The position numbers were made by a program, and so were the translations under genes. From Siphonodentalium dalli (lineage: Eukaryota > Mollusca > Scaphopoda > Gadilida > Siphonodentaliidae): 64,000 nt of DNA. The number at the start of each line of letters is the position of its first letter. The stretch's first letter is position 1. This document shows positions 1 through 11,206 of this stretch, one piece after another. The notes beneath the pieces were generated by a model. That model did not search any database. It saw nothing but the letters and a program-made list of their open reading frames with translations, and had not been told where the DNA came from. The stretch is from NCBI GenBank assembly GCA_032622095.1, contig CP136068.1, positions 159,483,465 through 159,547,464 of the forward strand. The letters run 5' to 3'.

Positions 1-1130
1 AGGAAGGCATATATATCAGTTTTGAAAACTAGTTACGTATATCTACCATGCGCCTTAATGAATTTATCTCATTTTGAATAGTACCATATTTAATTGGATT
101 TGAAATACACCCTCACCCCCTCAAAAATTCACCAACCGACGATGATTTGGTTCAATGATAGGCGGATGTCCCTTTAAATTTCAGTACTTTTTATGAGTTT
201 GAGTCGAATTCCTATTAGAGAAACTTCTGTTACCGCGATCGTGCTATTTTGAACATTAAAGGTCCACCCATTATGCACAAAATTGATGATTTTCAGAAAT
301 TTACGCCTCCGGAAAAAGTTGAAGTTCCGGCGACAGAGGGTTAATAATTGTCTCGCATAATCTGAAAATGTGTCGGTAGGGCGTAAAAATACAATAGCTC
401 AACAAAACAACACAGTCTGTGTTTATCAGTGCTTTCAAATTCGCTGCCCTGAACGATATTTGAAAAATATGAATTTTCTGCCTATAGTTTACAAGCATCT
501 AATTATTTTCCATAGGCGACAGTGTTAACTAGAAGTCCCGTCGGCCATGGGTTAAGCCTATTTGAACTTCAAGTGGTAAATTTTCTCTTAGAACGTCATC
601 CTCTGCACCAGTATGTGACAACAAACGCGCCCTTTTCGGTATTTTTTTCAAACCACAATCTTGCATTTCCACAACTACCCCATTCATTTACTGCACAAAA
701 ATCAGCAGCATAAAAATACCATACCCTTTCCATAACTTCGGAACCCCACCAGACTCTTCCTGGTCATCTAAATATACATGATCGCCATTTTTACGTAGGC
801 TATGATTTTCTGTTACCGGTTAGGGAAATTTCTCTTAATCATTATCAACCAATCAGCACCCATATTTGTTTTTATGCTGACTCGAATTCAAGAAGCGTAA
901 CTCTATATAATTAGTTGCTTGTAACCTATACTCACACTGTTGGTTATTACAGGAGACTGAATGTGGCGTATATCTCACGCACAATAGCTAACAAGAAATC
1001 CATAGTCAGAAATGGTAACGCCACCAATATTATATTATTACATATAAATAGAAATTATAAAAAATACATAAAATATTTTGATAACAATTGCGTTTAAACA
1101 AGTAATCCTTCAAATTATTACTAACAAAGC
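1..1130. other. AT-rich noncoding stretch
   Basis: No gene, RNA or repeat structure could be supported here. The open frames present are short (60-65 codons), lack recognisable motifs and are not bounded by convincing splice sites. Confidence 0.5.
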
Positions 1131-1389
1131 AAGTAAATGACTGTGGGGTCAGTCAATAGATTATAAAGACTTGGACTTATTATACTGTAAATACTGGGAC
1201 TGTATATTTTTAAATTTTAATCTAAAATTTAAATGAAATAATTAAAAGATAAAATTTAGCAAGTAGTAAAAGTTAATTTTCTTATTTAATTTTTTTTTTT
1301 TGGTTAAATAAAGCAATAATTTAAATGTAAAATTTAGTTTAAAAATAAAAATGATTGACCCTGGCTCTTCCAATGTTTGCGCGACTGAC

Positions 1390-1660
1390 CTGGTCAATTG
1401 TTCTTAAGAAGTTATTTTGAGAATTACTATGGAGGGAAATAGTTATGGCTGTGGCTTCGCAAGTAATTGACTTGGTGACGTGATATTAACAAATCTGAAC
1501 TCCAGTAAACCAAGGACGCTTCATACCAAATATAAGGTCAATAAATCATTCTTTAGAAGTTGTTTTAAGATTTACTATGGAGGGAAAGGATTGTGGTGCT
1601 GGCTTCGCAACTATTTGACCTCATTGTAACAAATATAAATATTAGTCACTCAGGCAATAT
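1390..1660. repeat. two-copy degenerate tandem repeat, ~148 bp period
   Basis: The block around tactatggagggaaa followed by ggcttcgcaa near 1425 recurs near 1573 with the same order of motifs (a caaatnt stretch follows each). It lies immediately outside the left end of the large transposon, so it is host flank. No coding potential was seen. Confidence 0.55.
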
Positions 1661-1666
1661 ATGTAT

Positions 1667-1672
1667 CTATTC
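1667..1672. other. left target-site duplication CTATTC
   Basis: Six bases directly abutting the left terminal inverted repeat, identical to 17859-17864. The match begins exactly where the inverted-repeat similarity ends on both sides, which supports a genuine insertion scar. Confidence 0.75.
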
Positions 1673-1758
1673 TATGGAAAGCCGAAGGGGACATGCTAGT
1701 TGCTAGTTGCTAATTGCTAGTTGCTAGTTATACTATAACCAATCAAAATCAACGTTAC
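1673..1758 (+). repeat. left terminal inverted repeat of the large transposon
   Basis: Begins tatggaaagccgaaggggac, continues as reiterated gctagtt units and ends with aaccaatcaaaatcaacg. The reverse complement lies at 17779-17858. Number and phase of the gctagtt units differ between the ends by a few bases. The aaccaatca core is a CCAAT box by sequence and lies about 90 bp upstream of the integrase ATG, so it may serve as promoter for the gene at each end (inference). Confidence 0.85.
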
Positions 1759-1829
1759 GAGGCACCCCTTGAAGCGTTTTTTTTTCAAGGTGTTTCAAAG
1801 TTTTTCCTCTTGATTTTCAACAATTGAAG

Positions 1830-1944
1830 ATGTCAGATGATACGGGAGGCGTTACGACGAGCTACTACTTCAATATTTTAATAAAGGCTATACGAATAAA
1901 GACATAGCCATAACAATCGGGATACACCATGATATTTGGAAAAG
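1830..1944 (+). CDS. integrase exon 1
   Basis: The ATG at 1830 starts 71 bases inside the left TIR. The first codons (MSDDTGG) are in one frame and the family-like segment RYDELLLQYFNKGYTNKDI is in the next, so a base appears lost near 1850. The exon ends at ag|gtatcc (donor 1945), phase 2. Joining to exon 2 creates a serine in front of KRTVKRRL, the usual position of the S-x-RT motif in this family. Confidence 0.68.
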
Positions 1945-2189
1945 GTATCCACAACTACTGAACTAGGCTATTCAGCCTATAGTATTGGCCCAAACAAAAA
2001 AATATAATATTCGGACCGACCACTCACAAAGACAATTCTATTATTATTATTATGTCATTATAAGCCCATACTTGCAACAACACAATACGTTAATTGCACA
2101 GGGGTCCGGGATTTTTTTTTTTATCATTTTATTATATCATTTTCTAAAATTAAGTTATTTATAGTGTCTGAATCACTAACTTCAAGCTA

Positions 2190-2440
2190 TAGACTCACAA
2201 TTAATCCACATACATTGATACAAATAAGTGTTCGATCACAATTAGCATGTATGGTTACGACCTTCAAAGTTCTATTATAACTATTAACTATTATGAGAGA
2301 AAATACAAAATCTTAGAATAGTTAATAGAGTTACTCCCCATGAATTAACAACGCTCAGAAAAGTACAGATCTAGAGTATGCTATTTTGTTTTCTGTTATT
2401 CTCTTGAGAGTTGTTATTGTCTGAAGACTAAAATCGAAGC
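2190..2440 (+). repeat. subterminal inverted repeat, left copy
   Basis: About 240 bp that reappear in reverse complement at about 13995-14230, including the ordered motifs tagactcac, cgatcacaattagcatgta, gagaaaatacaaaatct, gagttactcc and gtctgaagactaaaatc. Both copies lie within the 16.2-kb element, one toward each end, so they may be subterminal repeats of the element itself. Confidence 0.6.
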
Positions 2441-2760
2441 CAGATGATTTACGGAAAACGACTACTACGAGCTGCTACTCTTGAAAACCATGATATTTGG
2501 AAAAGGTATCCACAACTATTGACCCAAACAAAAGATATTATACCCACCGATTACTTACAATTTTATTATCATTGATAAGTTTGACATAAATAAGTATTTA
2601 TCTTAGTATAATGTTGGGATACAAAACAATACTTTAATAAATGCAACAAAACAATGCGTTAAATGCACAAGGATCCGGGATCATTTTTGTTTTATTTTAT
2701 CATTTTCTAAAAAATAATACAATAAAATAAAGCAAATTTTTTCCCGGACCCGTATCATTG
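2425..2760 (+). pseudogene. diverged second copy of the integrase exon 1 region
   Basis: Compare with 1820-2150. Both contain agatgat...acg near the start, catgatatttggaaaagg, tatccacaacta, cccaaacaaa, a run of attatta, and gcacaaggatccggg/gcacaggggtccggg at the end. The central part encoding NKGYTNKDI is deleted here. It looks like an old tandem duplication inside intron 1. Confidence 0.6.
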
Positions 2761-3049
2761 ACTGCATATATTAATAAAAAGAATTATGTTATTAGTGTCT
2801 GGACCAGTATCTTCGGGCTCAAGCAGGGGGGGGGGTAATACAAAATTAGCATGAAGGTGTGCAGGGTGGGTGGGTGGCCCGAGGGGCAAAAAACTCGTTT
2901 TTACAACCTCGTGCATTTTTTTTTTAGTAAAGACTTTTTGTGCCCTTATTTGACACTTGTATCAGTTTAAACCATATTATAAGAATTTGTAATCACCATA
3001 TTTATGTTACTGGGACATCATATGGGCCTTAGTGGAGATGTTGCATATA

Positions 3050-3568
3050 CACCCTGGTCAAGTGGTCCTGCTAATATGATATGATGCTGGTGGTCCTGCT
3101 GAATTGCTATGATGCGGGTAGGGCAAAATGATGCCGTTACGAAAAAGTACCGTTATTTGTTCTAATGTTGTCATTTCCATGGTGTTTTGCTAACCCGAGC
3201 GATTCGAGAAAAAAAACAGTGTGTGTATGAAACATTCAAGAGCATATTCATTTTAAAATATATATAATAATGCCTGTGCTGGTGCTTCTAAAACGAAGTG
3301 AATAACCATCTTGAATATAGTCGATTTTCAACAACTAATACAACCGGTATTAAAAATGTTTCGCAATAAATATGTTTTTGGATATTTTGATACGCATAAT
3401 GGCTTTTCTTGTATTTGTTCAGATTATTGGAACACTGCGAAAAAGACAAATAAAAAAAATATAACAGTACTTTTTGTTAACAGCATCATTTTGCCCTAAC
3501 TGCTTCATATCAATTCAGCAGGACCCAACCCCATCATAGCACATTAGCAGGACCACTTGACCAGGGTG
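3050..3568. mobile_element. MITE with ~115-bp TIRs, ATATA duplication
   Basis: The left end starts caccctggtcaagtggtcct and the right end is its reverse complement, ending agtggtcctg-type sequence mirrored at 3535-3568. Similarity extends about 115 bp inward, through gggcaaaatgatgc. ATATA lies at 3045-3049 and 3569-3573. An internal 62-codon frame has no recognisable motif. The outer about 30 bp resemble the unit of the 46-bp minisatellite at 46186-47002. Confidence 0.75.
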
Positions 3569-4898
3569 ATATATGAAACGGTGGGGTGAAAACAAATCCT
3601 TCCCGACACCCTTCGGAAAGAAGCGTCGAGGAATGTAAAACTGAAATAAATAAACTTGTCTTGATGTAACTAAACCCCAGATCAGTGTGTGCATGGGAAA
3701 AGAACGAGCAACTGTCTCAAACATTAATGTGACTATCAATGGCAGAATATAACTGTCATCAGACTGTTCATCACTGCATGAATCAAGCCAATCAGTGAAT
3801 TATTTGCATGTAGAAGTAAGTTGCTTTAGTAGACTAACATAAGTGGTAGGGAATATGTTAGATAATGGGCTGGTTGAAAGATAATCAGGAAATAGTTAGA
3901 AATTATGAAAGTGTGTGTATCCTGCACAATGACCTAGATTTACAGATGATCAGCAATTTATAAAACATTTTTTGTTTATTTAAAACAGCTCATGAAACAG
4001 GTTAAACTGTTATTTGAGCTAGATAGTTTTATGTGGTTTTAGACCAAATTTAGTTAAATTTGGGGGTGGGTGTAAAAAAATTGGGAGTAAAAAAAAAAAA
4101 TTGCAGGTGGGTCCCCGAAATGCCAGATGTCAGAAAAACGGCATACCTTCCTGCAATTTTAGTACTACCCTCTCCACCCCAACCTCAAGTCTTTGTTTGA
4201 TTTTACACAGTCGAATACTTCCCTCCATAGTTCTTACTAACCCTACCCCATTGTGTTAATATATATAGAGTTATTCCACTTGTATAAGTAGAGTGATAAC
4301 AGATTATCATAACAGATTATGAGAGTTCAGTCGTTTTACTCGTTTGCGGTTTTGAATAATTACAAGTCCAAAGCCATAACTTAGCATATGTTTTTGGCTG
4401 GGAAGCTGACAACATTGAGTACCGGTACGGTAATGTTATATATATGTCCTTAAAGTGATGTAGCCTGCTCATTCCAAGTGGGACAACGTACAACATCCAT
4501 GGAGGGTGTCCTGTAACGGAATATATTGTTTTAAATAAACATACTACGCCGATCCAAAAATGGAACAACGTAGTATTTCATGTCTCCTGTGTTACCACGG
4601 TAAGAGGATATCTTTGGCGGGGAAATTAAATGGATGTGTAGTACGAAAATCGTCAATAAAGAGCGTTTAATCATAGTAATACTGAAATGTTTGAAAAAAA
4701 AACAAATTTTATGTTACCCATGACTGATATAGACCTGCTCCAGGGGTGCCACCCACACCCACATCCACTCCCCATTGAGGATAATAGAAAAGGTCAGCAC
4801 GTTAGCTATAGCCCCCACCCTGTCTGAGGACGTATGGCCCCTGAGGTGGGGGGTGTACTGTATTCAGTGCACGTATGTCTATATACCGTCTGTAACTG

Positions 4899-4978
4899 AT
4901 ATTTTCAAAGACATGGTCGTGTCGGGTGCATGTCAATATTCCCTTCTTTATTTATGTCAAATTTGCGTTATGTCCTGA
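4899..4978 (+). pseudogene. weak integrase-core fragment
   Basis: Translates to DIFKDMVVSGACQ, close to DMFKDMVESGAFQ in exon 3 of the integrase (about 6873-6911). Downstream nucleotides also share gtcaaatt. It is too short for more than a tentative call of a broken, displaced copy. Confidence 0.4.
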
Positions 4979-5057
4979 ATGTGTTTGCCCAATTGTGGGT
5001 GATGGAGTTAAGTTGAGTTGTTTCTAAAACAACTCACACTCCAATTTTATTTATCAG

Positions 5058-5237
5058 CAAGAGAACAGTAAAACGGCGGCTCAAAGTACTGGGACTAAGA
5101 AGGAAAGGATGCACTGAATGGATGCAGGATGTAATAAATGCAGTGACGTTCGAACTGAAGGATGGGGTAGGGCGTCGAATGGGCATGCGGCAGATCTGGC
5201 AGCGACTTCAGATTAACCATGGGTTGGTTGTAAAAAC
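5058..5237 (+). CDS. integrase exon 2 (HTH-like segment)
   Basis: 180 bases, fully open. The acceptor is ttatttatcag at 5047-5057 and the donor gtaaat at 5238. It encodes KRTVKRRLKVLGLRRKG followed by an RQIWQRLQINHGL segment, the conserved region preceding the DDE core in this integrase family. The preserved splice signals and phase argue for true introns. Confidence 0.72.
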
Positions 5238-5424
5238 GTAAATAATCAATCCGCCATGCACGATCTGAATCCAGCATTTGAACATTTTTGTTTTTGCTGT
5301 GCCCTTTGGAGGGATCTAAAATCCGAAAGCATGTTGCCAATATGTAAATTAAATAATGATCCACCGATAATAACATGCAGTAGCAGCACAAACTCTATAA
5401 AACATTCTGAAGTTTATCGTTTAA

Positions 5425-5855
5425 ATGTAATCGATTCGATTCGATGCTCCCCCGTATCATCAGATTGCAACAAGAACAACATCAATTTTTTTTTTAAATG
5501 CCGCTTCAGTTATCAGAATCGATAAATTGTCAAAAAAATAGTGCTAACCATAGTCAACTATAGTATAAAATTGCACAAAACGTTATTTATCAACATTTTT
5601 TTAACGAAATTTTGCCGGAAATATCTAACACCCAAAGCCACTTGATTTTAGAGTTATCCATTTTCATCCGCAATTTGGTCTGAGACCGTCGGTTTGACGA
5701 ATATTTGCCAGGCCGCCACAAATTACATATCTCGAGAAATAACAGATTTAAAAAATCAATATCTGATCACTCTGAGCTTTGATGGGCGGATTCATCGACT
5801 CGAATAAAATATTAAGAAATAGAAATGTGGGAGCGTTAATTCGGATTATGCATCT
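5425..5855. mobile_element. TTAA-flanked MITE within integrase intron 2
   Basis: Flanked by TTAA at 5421-5424 and 5856-5859. The right end gattatgcatct matches the end of the element at 37043-37871, and the interior is similar along its length to 57876-58244. TTAA duplications are typical of piggyBac- and Kolobok-type transposition; no transposase is present. Confidence 0.6.
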
Positions 5856-6411
5856 TTAAAATGTGCAAGAAAATGTTGGACTGGATGCAGGTAAAATCTG
5901 AAATTGTAGAAAATGGTGATATAGAAAGCGGTACTCATAAGATTTCAAAATGGCGTAATCACTTTTCCCAGCATAGGGAATCTGAGTATTAGGGGACAAT
6001 CTAATTGTGATATTTACCGTTTGTATTATTACTAAACGCTCTTCAAATTATTGAAAGGGCACATAAACCTGTGTCCCTTAGATATAACTTGTTCTTTGAT
6101 TGTTTAATTTTCCAACAAGTAATGCGTTTTAGACCAACAGTGTAGCATATTATTCTACGGATTGTCAATTACATTAATTAATTTTGAGTTTTAAATGGCT
6201 GTCACTGCTGGCACTGCGTTGGAACCAACGTTAGGCTGTAAGTTTCCAACATTTGGAAAGTTTGGGATACATGTTTCAACCCATGGTGGGATGCACTGTG
6301 TGGAATTTTAATTTAAATAGTAATTTAGCGAAGATGTCGATAGTGTTTCGCCTTGTTTCAGGTATCATATCTGTATACCCATTATATTGGACGTTTACCT
6401 TTTTTTTTCAG

Positions 6412-7241
6412 ACAAACGGTGCGTGATGTGATATCACTGATTGACCCCGAGAGGAGCGAGCTAATGAAGAAGAGGCGTCTGCACCGTCGAGTATACAAAG
6501 TCGAGGGGCCGGATCATTTCTGGCACATAGACGGGAATGATAAGATTAAGCGTACGGTTTCGCTATCAGCGGCTGCATGGATGGGTGGAGCACAAGATTA
6601 TTTGGCTGCATGTCGACACAATCAACAAAGACCCAAAATTAATCTGCAATTATTATCTGAATAGCATTGATGAGCTGCGGAGGATACCCCGCATCTTGCG
6701 AATTGATCCTGGAACAGAGAATGTTTTGCTCACCGATGTACATACGTTATTGAGGGAACATAACAATGATCAATATTCAAAATTTCCGGTATTTGTTGGC
6801 TCTTCAAACCACAATCAGCGCATTGAACGCTTTTGGGGGTATCTCCGACCTTCCTTTACCCAGCATTATATGGATATGTTCAAAGATATGGTTGAGTCGG
6901 GGGCATTTCAGCCCGGTGAACAAAGTCAAATTGAACTTATCAAATTCTGTTTTCTTCCTGTCCTTCGGAACGAAATAGAGCAGATAAAGAATCATTTGAA
7001 TGCACATACCATGCGAAAGGTGAAGGGGAGCGAGACGCCACGAGGTAGACCAAACTTTATTTATGACAATCCAGAAGCGTTTGATGGCTTGCGATGCGGC
7101 ATGCCGCTTGACCAACAAGACGTAGGCATTTGTAAAGAAATGGTCGGTCCACAAGGTAGTGATTTGGGCTGTTCCGACGAATTTGCGGAGTGGGCATTGT
7201 CAAAAATGTTGGAGTCGGATTGGGACATACCTTTCTTCTTT
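6412..7241 (+). CDS. integrase exon 3 (DDE core), two frame breaks
   Basis: Opens at ttttttttcag|a. The first frame runs to about 6555 and carries the first catalytic Asp (HIDGND). A short piece of about 35 bases continues in a second frame, and the third frame runs from about 6590 to 7241 with the second Asp (RIDPGTEN) and Glu (QRIERFWG). Each break is explained by one missing base; the 830-base length then restores phase 0 at the gtgagt donor (7242). Later residues include GRPNFIYDNPEAF, a family signature. Confidence 0.75.
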
Positions 7242-7279
7242 GTGAGTTATGAATATATCACGACAAACCTCTTACTATA

Positions 7280-7610
7280 GCTGAAGGGTCACTCTCACCA
7301 AAACAGTGCTGAAGGGTACACATGGTTTGAAAATGTGCTGAAGGGTACACAGGGTTTGAAAATGTGATTGGCACAAACACCGTTACTTAAACTGTGTTTC
7401 TGAAAGTCTAGCACCCATTAGCAGTTTGTTCTCAGTTCATTTTAATGTTCATTGGAATGTAAACAATTATTCTCTAACATAAATCATGGCATATATATGA
7501 AAACTAAACGTAATTTAGAACGATATTTCAAACCCTGTGTACCCCTCAGCACATTTAAAAAACCTATGTAGCCTTCAGCACCTTTCTTGGTGAGAGTGAC
7601 CCCTTCAGCT
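7280..7610. mobile_element. hAT-like MITE with ~85-bp TIRs
   Basis: The left end gctgaagggtcactctcacc is matched in reverse at 7591-7610 (ggtgagagtgaccccttcagc). TTACTATA occurs at 7272-7279 and 7611-7618, a probable 8-bp target duplication. Repeated tgaagggtacaca-gg-tttgaaaatgtg blocks lie inside each arm. It inserted just after integrase exon 3. Confidence 0.8.
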
Positions 7611-7619
7611 TTACTATAT

Positions 7620-8096
7620 ATCACCATCCTCTGAGTGATACCCAATTTTCCATAGTGTAAAACTGAGTTCTCAATTAGAATAATTTAAACATACAAACAA
7701 ACCCCTTATTAACTCCAAGAGCACTGCCCGTGTAGATAACATCAAATAAATCACCAACACGGTATACTTTTCTGAAAGCAGTTATGCCACAAATTATGTG
7801 CGCCACTCTTAGAACGAGGATATGATGAGAGTTCGTGAAAACTGGATATAATTACGACTATAATAAGAATATGAACAAGAGAGACGATTTTATTCAGTAT
7901 TGTGAATATTTACATTACATGTATTAATTATGATTCAACTTTATTCTCTCAACATGATCATTCTTTAGTCACATGTTCATCACTGTGTGTTCTCTAGATA
8001 AAATGTCTTTAATTTTGTTCAAGAACTCTTTGGATTATTTTATAATCATGTAATTAAAATGTTAAGTCAATAATTTCACACAAATGATTATCCCAT
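7620..8096. other. noncoding interval inside the large transposon
   Basis: No exon can be assigned with confidence. On the minus strand about 7815-7670 is open (VYRVGDLFDVIYTGSALG) but without matching splice context, so it is only noted. Confidence 0.4.
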
Positions 8097-8960
8097 TATG
8101 ATATCACAAAATTAAAGGCCTTTTACAATAACTGTATGTGTTTCCAACACAGGGAAACTGTGCATTAAAGGGACACAGTTAATCACATGGCTAATGGTGG
8201 CAATTGCTATATTTAATAATAACAAAACGCTCTTTAAGTGAAATTTGACATACTGCTGATATAGTATTTAGTATGATCCCGCGTGTCATTAAATGACACG
8301 ATGAATCAAACTAGATACACTATGATATCACAAAATTAAAGGCTTTTTACAATGACTGTATGTGTTTCCAACACAATGAATCTGTGCATTATAGGGACAC
8401 AGTTAATCACATGGCTAATGGTGGCAATTGCTATATTTAATAATAACAAAACGCTCTTTAAGTGAAATTTGACATACTGCTGATATAGTATTTAGTATGA
8501 TCCCGCGTGTCATTAAATGACACGATGAATCAAACTAGATACACTATGATATCACAAACTTAAAGGCTTTTTACAATAACTGTATGTGTTTCCGACACAA
8601 TGAATCTGTGCATTAAAGGGACACAGTTAATCACATGGCTAATGGTGGCAATTGCTATATTTAATATTAACAAAACGCTCTTTAAATTGTTAAAGGGCAC
8701 AATCACCCCTTCCGTAAAAATTTAAGTCTGGTGACAGGACAGTTCTGAAATTTGACATACTGCTGATATAGTATTTAGTTTGATCCCGCGTGTCATTAAA
8801 TGACACGAGGAATCAAACTAAATATTTCATAATAACGAAACGCTCTTTAAATCATTGAAGGGCACTATAAAAAGACAATTCTGAAATTCGAATTACTGCT
8901 CATGTAGTATACAGTTTGATCTCGCGATGAATAAAGCTCAATACACTATGATATCACAGA
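8097..8960. repeat. tandem repeat, ~224-bp unit, 3-4 copies
   Basis: Units start at tatgatatcac near 8097, 8321 and 8545, with a last partial near 8946. Copy three contains an additional segment of about 70 bp (gttaaagggcac...). Each unit carries the palindrome cgtgtcattaaatgacacg and the motif aaaacgctcttta. Related aaacgctcttcaaatt sequence also occurs at about 6030-6090. Confidence 0.8.
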
Positions 8961-9019
8961 CACGATCCATTGTTATTAAAGGCACACTTAATGTTCGAAT
9001 GACCAGATTACATTATACA

Positions 9020-9360
9020 CAACATATCACACAGTATATACCAGTTGGAAGAGGAACCAAAAACAGATATATTCCACCAGAATACGAAACAGCTGTGGCA
9101 TAGGAGTGTCCACCAAGTGATAGATATTCTCAGGTTCATTCCAATACTTCCCCATTTATAACCCAGAATGTATCAGAATTCAAACTAAGAGATAGAGTTA
9201 TTCCCCTTCCATTGAGAATAATATACTTTGTAGTCCAGTCTGGATCAGAATTAATCAAATAACACACCTCAGTACCTCGACAAAAACAATGTTCCCAGTT
9301 TATTCGACGGGACCAGTTGATAATACAATGATTTGAAGCTTCCTGTTTCAAATGGTATAA
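9020..9360 (-). repeat. ~350-bp duplicated segment, copy A
   Basis: Similar over its whole length to 11585-11935: ccagttggaagag, acagctgtggc, gagtgtccaccaagt, cccattgagaata, ccagtttat and cttcctg/cttcctt appear in the same order. On the minus strand both copies keep INW-H-CR-T-VC-DP--T-K--ILNG, which may reflect an older coding segment, but both carry frame breaks. Function unknown. Confidence 0.6.
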
Positions 9361-9779
9361 AAATTAAATAGGCCTTTAAAATACTAACAAATACATTTAC
9401 ATGAGTTAATTCTGTCAATACGAGATATGCACAGAGAGGTTGTGGGCTACAAACCAACTTTTCTTGATAACTAATAACTTTTGATGAATACTTGAACTGC
9501 CTTTCTATGAGCATTATATGTCTCAGAATGACGCGTTGAAGTCATAAAAATAAACCTTTAACGCGATGTTTGGGTCCCAAACAAAAATGATCCATGTTCA
9601 AGGCATAGGTATGATATGGTATAAATAAAGAACGTTTATTTAACTTTTGTGCTAAAATGGATGTGACAATGGAAGGAATGATATAGGAGTTGGAGATTGC
9701 ATGCTACAAAATCAAAAAAGTCTTAACAATTATCGACCCCAAATAAATATGAATCAAATCATTGAAATTTTGCAAAAAG

Positions 9780-9930
9780 CAAATGCATTCTCTTATATAT
9801 GCGAGACTATATAAGAGAATACATTGGCCTAACAATATTTACCATGACATTGTAATTAAGGCACGCATTCTTATATATATTCGATGGTCCCTATGGGAGA
9901 CCCGCATATATATATACGAGAATGTAGACT
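9780..9930. repeat. hairpin repeats with cattctcttatat arms
   Basis: Arms gcattctcttatatatgcga and ctatataagagaatac face each other at 9783-9822; a second weaker pair lies at 9865-9926. The same family occurs at about 57385-57600 and 63150-63275, each next to a gctggtgcagcattaaa-type sequence (reverse strand here near 9938). Confidence 0.6.
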
Positions 9931-10060
9931 AGCACATGATCTTTAATGTTGCACCAGAAGGGTTAAACACTAATTGTGTTGCAGTCACAGTTAGTTGTGA
10001 TGGATGTAAAATTATGAATGCACTCGACTAGATGCACAATGATAAAATTAGATTATACAT

Positions 10061-10496
10061 TTAAAGTTGTCTTTCTTGATTCTGCAACCAATCTCTGAAA
10101 CTCCTATAAAACTCGTCATCCACGCCCACAACGTTCTCTGTCACATACAATACACTAACATAATTAGTTCTTATATGTTGCATGAAATATTCCAGACATG
10201 AGTCATCGTATATATATTTAAGATTCATCATGGAATGCTTTAATTTGAAAAACTTTTCTTTAGACTCAACGGGGAGAGAAAAAAATAGTCCCCATCCACA
10301 TTCAATTTTTTCATAAACAAACGACGCTTTGTTGAAAACAGCCTCCAGCTTCGCATCAGCGTGCATTAGAACTGTCCCTTCCGGAAAGGATCGTGTAGCT
10401 AGTTCACCAGCCAGGCTTTGGTCTCCTCTGGACCTCTCCTCCCTCCGCCTCTCCATCAACACCTCCTTAACGGCATCAATGGTAACAGTCTGTCGC
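10061..10496 (-). CDS. zinc-ribbon gene exon 4 (terminal, 145 codons)
   Basis: Acceptor tgtcttccag, exon from 10496 with one base completing the codon begun in exon 3; open to the stop at 10063-10061. Highly charged start (KEVLMERRREERSRGDQ), then a compact globular-looking part with FPEGTVLMHADAKLEAVF and YVSVLYVTENVVGVDDEFYRSF. No known motif recognised. Confidence 0.7.
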
Positions 10497-10589
10497 CTGG
10501 AAGACAACAATAATACAAAATTAATGACTCTATCATGTTAATTTATGAAAATTAGAACTAAAATGGAATTAATTACAACAAATATTTAA

Positions 10590-10900
10590 AATGATAGTGT
10601 CAATGACACTGTAGCTCAACTTGGAAAGGGAAAAATTTCATGTTCTAGTCAATGGAGTGATTAGGAATGTGTAAAGTTGAAAGGCCTACTAGTTATGGAA
10701 ATAGTAAAAAGGCTGCTGGCGGTCATGTTTTTTGGCCGAATAACCCCAAAAAGACTTGTTCATATCTACACGTCATTGTTAGCATCAGTACGACCTGTAG
10801 CCCGCGCCAAAGGAAATTGTTGACGGACACACGCACACACGGACGACGGACGCCAAACCATGGCAATAGCTCAAACTTACAAAGTAAGTTGAGCTAAAAA
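10590..10900. repeat. dispersed short repeat ending gttgagctaaaaa
   Basis: Starts at tgtagctcaacttgg and ends at taagttgagctaaaaa, making short inverted ends, with gttgacggacacacg and gacgacggacgcc before the right end. Sequences of this style are, from memory, abundant in molluscan genomes. A related internal part (ggccaccggcagccatgtt...gaccccaaaa) occurs at about 60550-60615. Confidence 0.55.
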
Positions 10901-11206
10901 TGAAGAACATTTATTATCAACTTATAATATGTAAGTAATTGTATCCATATAATGTCATGCAATATGTACTGTTTACGTCAGGTGACTGATAATTAATTAA
11001 ATTACTTACAGGGACACTATAAAAGTTTACTAATTCTTTACCCGAGCAATGCCTGGTGCCCCCTCCCTGCAATTAAGATGTTTTTTTCTTCTTCAAATAT
11101 GATGCAAACTGTTTAGAGGTGAAATTCTGAGATAATAGTTATTATTTTTGCCAATAATTTAATATAAATTAATTCTTACTGCCATATATATCTGCCTTGC
11201 ACTCAC

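Larger units (their letters stand above)
1945..5057 (+). other. integrase intron 1 (3.1 kb)
   Basis: GT at 1945 and AG at 5056-5057. It holds a second decayed copy of the exon 1 region (about 2425-2760), an inverted-repeat MITE (3050-3568), poly-G and GGGT-rich stretches near 2820-2880, and a weak core-like fragment (about 4899-4978). No other gene seen. Confidence 0.6.
1830..7241 (+). pseudogene. DDE integrase/transposase gene, 3 exons, frame breaks
   Basis: Exons 1830-1944, 5058-5237 and 6412-7241. Phases agree at both junctions: exon 1 ends two bases into a codon before gtatcc, exon 2 starts with one base after ttatcag, exon 2 ends at phase 2 before gtaaat, exon 3 starts with one base after a T-run and cag. 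Exon 1 encodes a helix-rich start (LLLQYFNKGYTNKDIAI), exon 2 an HTH-like part (RTVKRRLKVLGLRR...MRQIWQRL), exon 3 the catalytic core: D in HFWHIDGND, D in RIDPGTEN and E in QRIERFWG, 39 residues between the second D and E. The family is the integrase-core group common in fish, cnidarian and mollusc genomes (recalled). Expected product is about 376 aa to the 7241 end, where codon-boundary gtgagt may be a further donor. One base appears missing near 1850, near 6555 and near 6590, so this copy is probably dead. Confidence 0.78.

Noticed and set aside
3311..3499. 62-codon frame inside the MITE at 3050-3568
   Set aside because: MITEs of this size are noncoding, and the frame has no recognisable domain.
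6766..7154. Other-frame and opposite-strand frames over the integrase core
   Set aside because: They overlap the DDE core read on the plus strand and have no motifs of their own.
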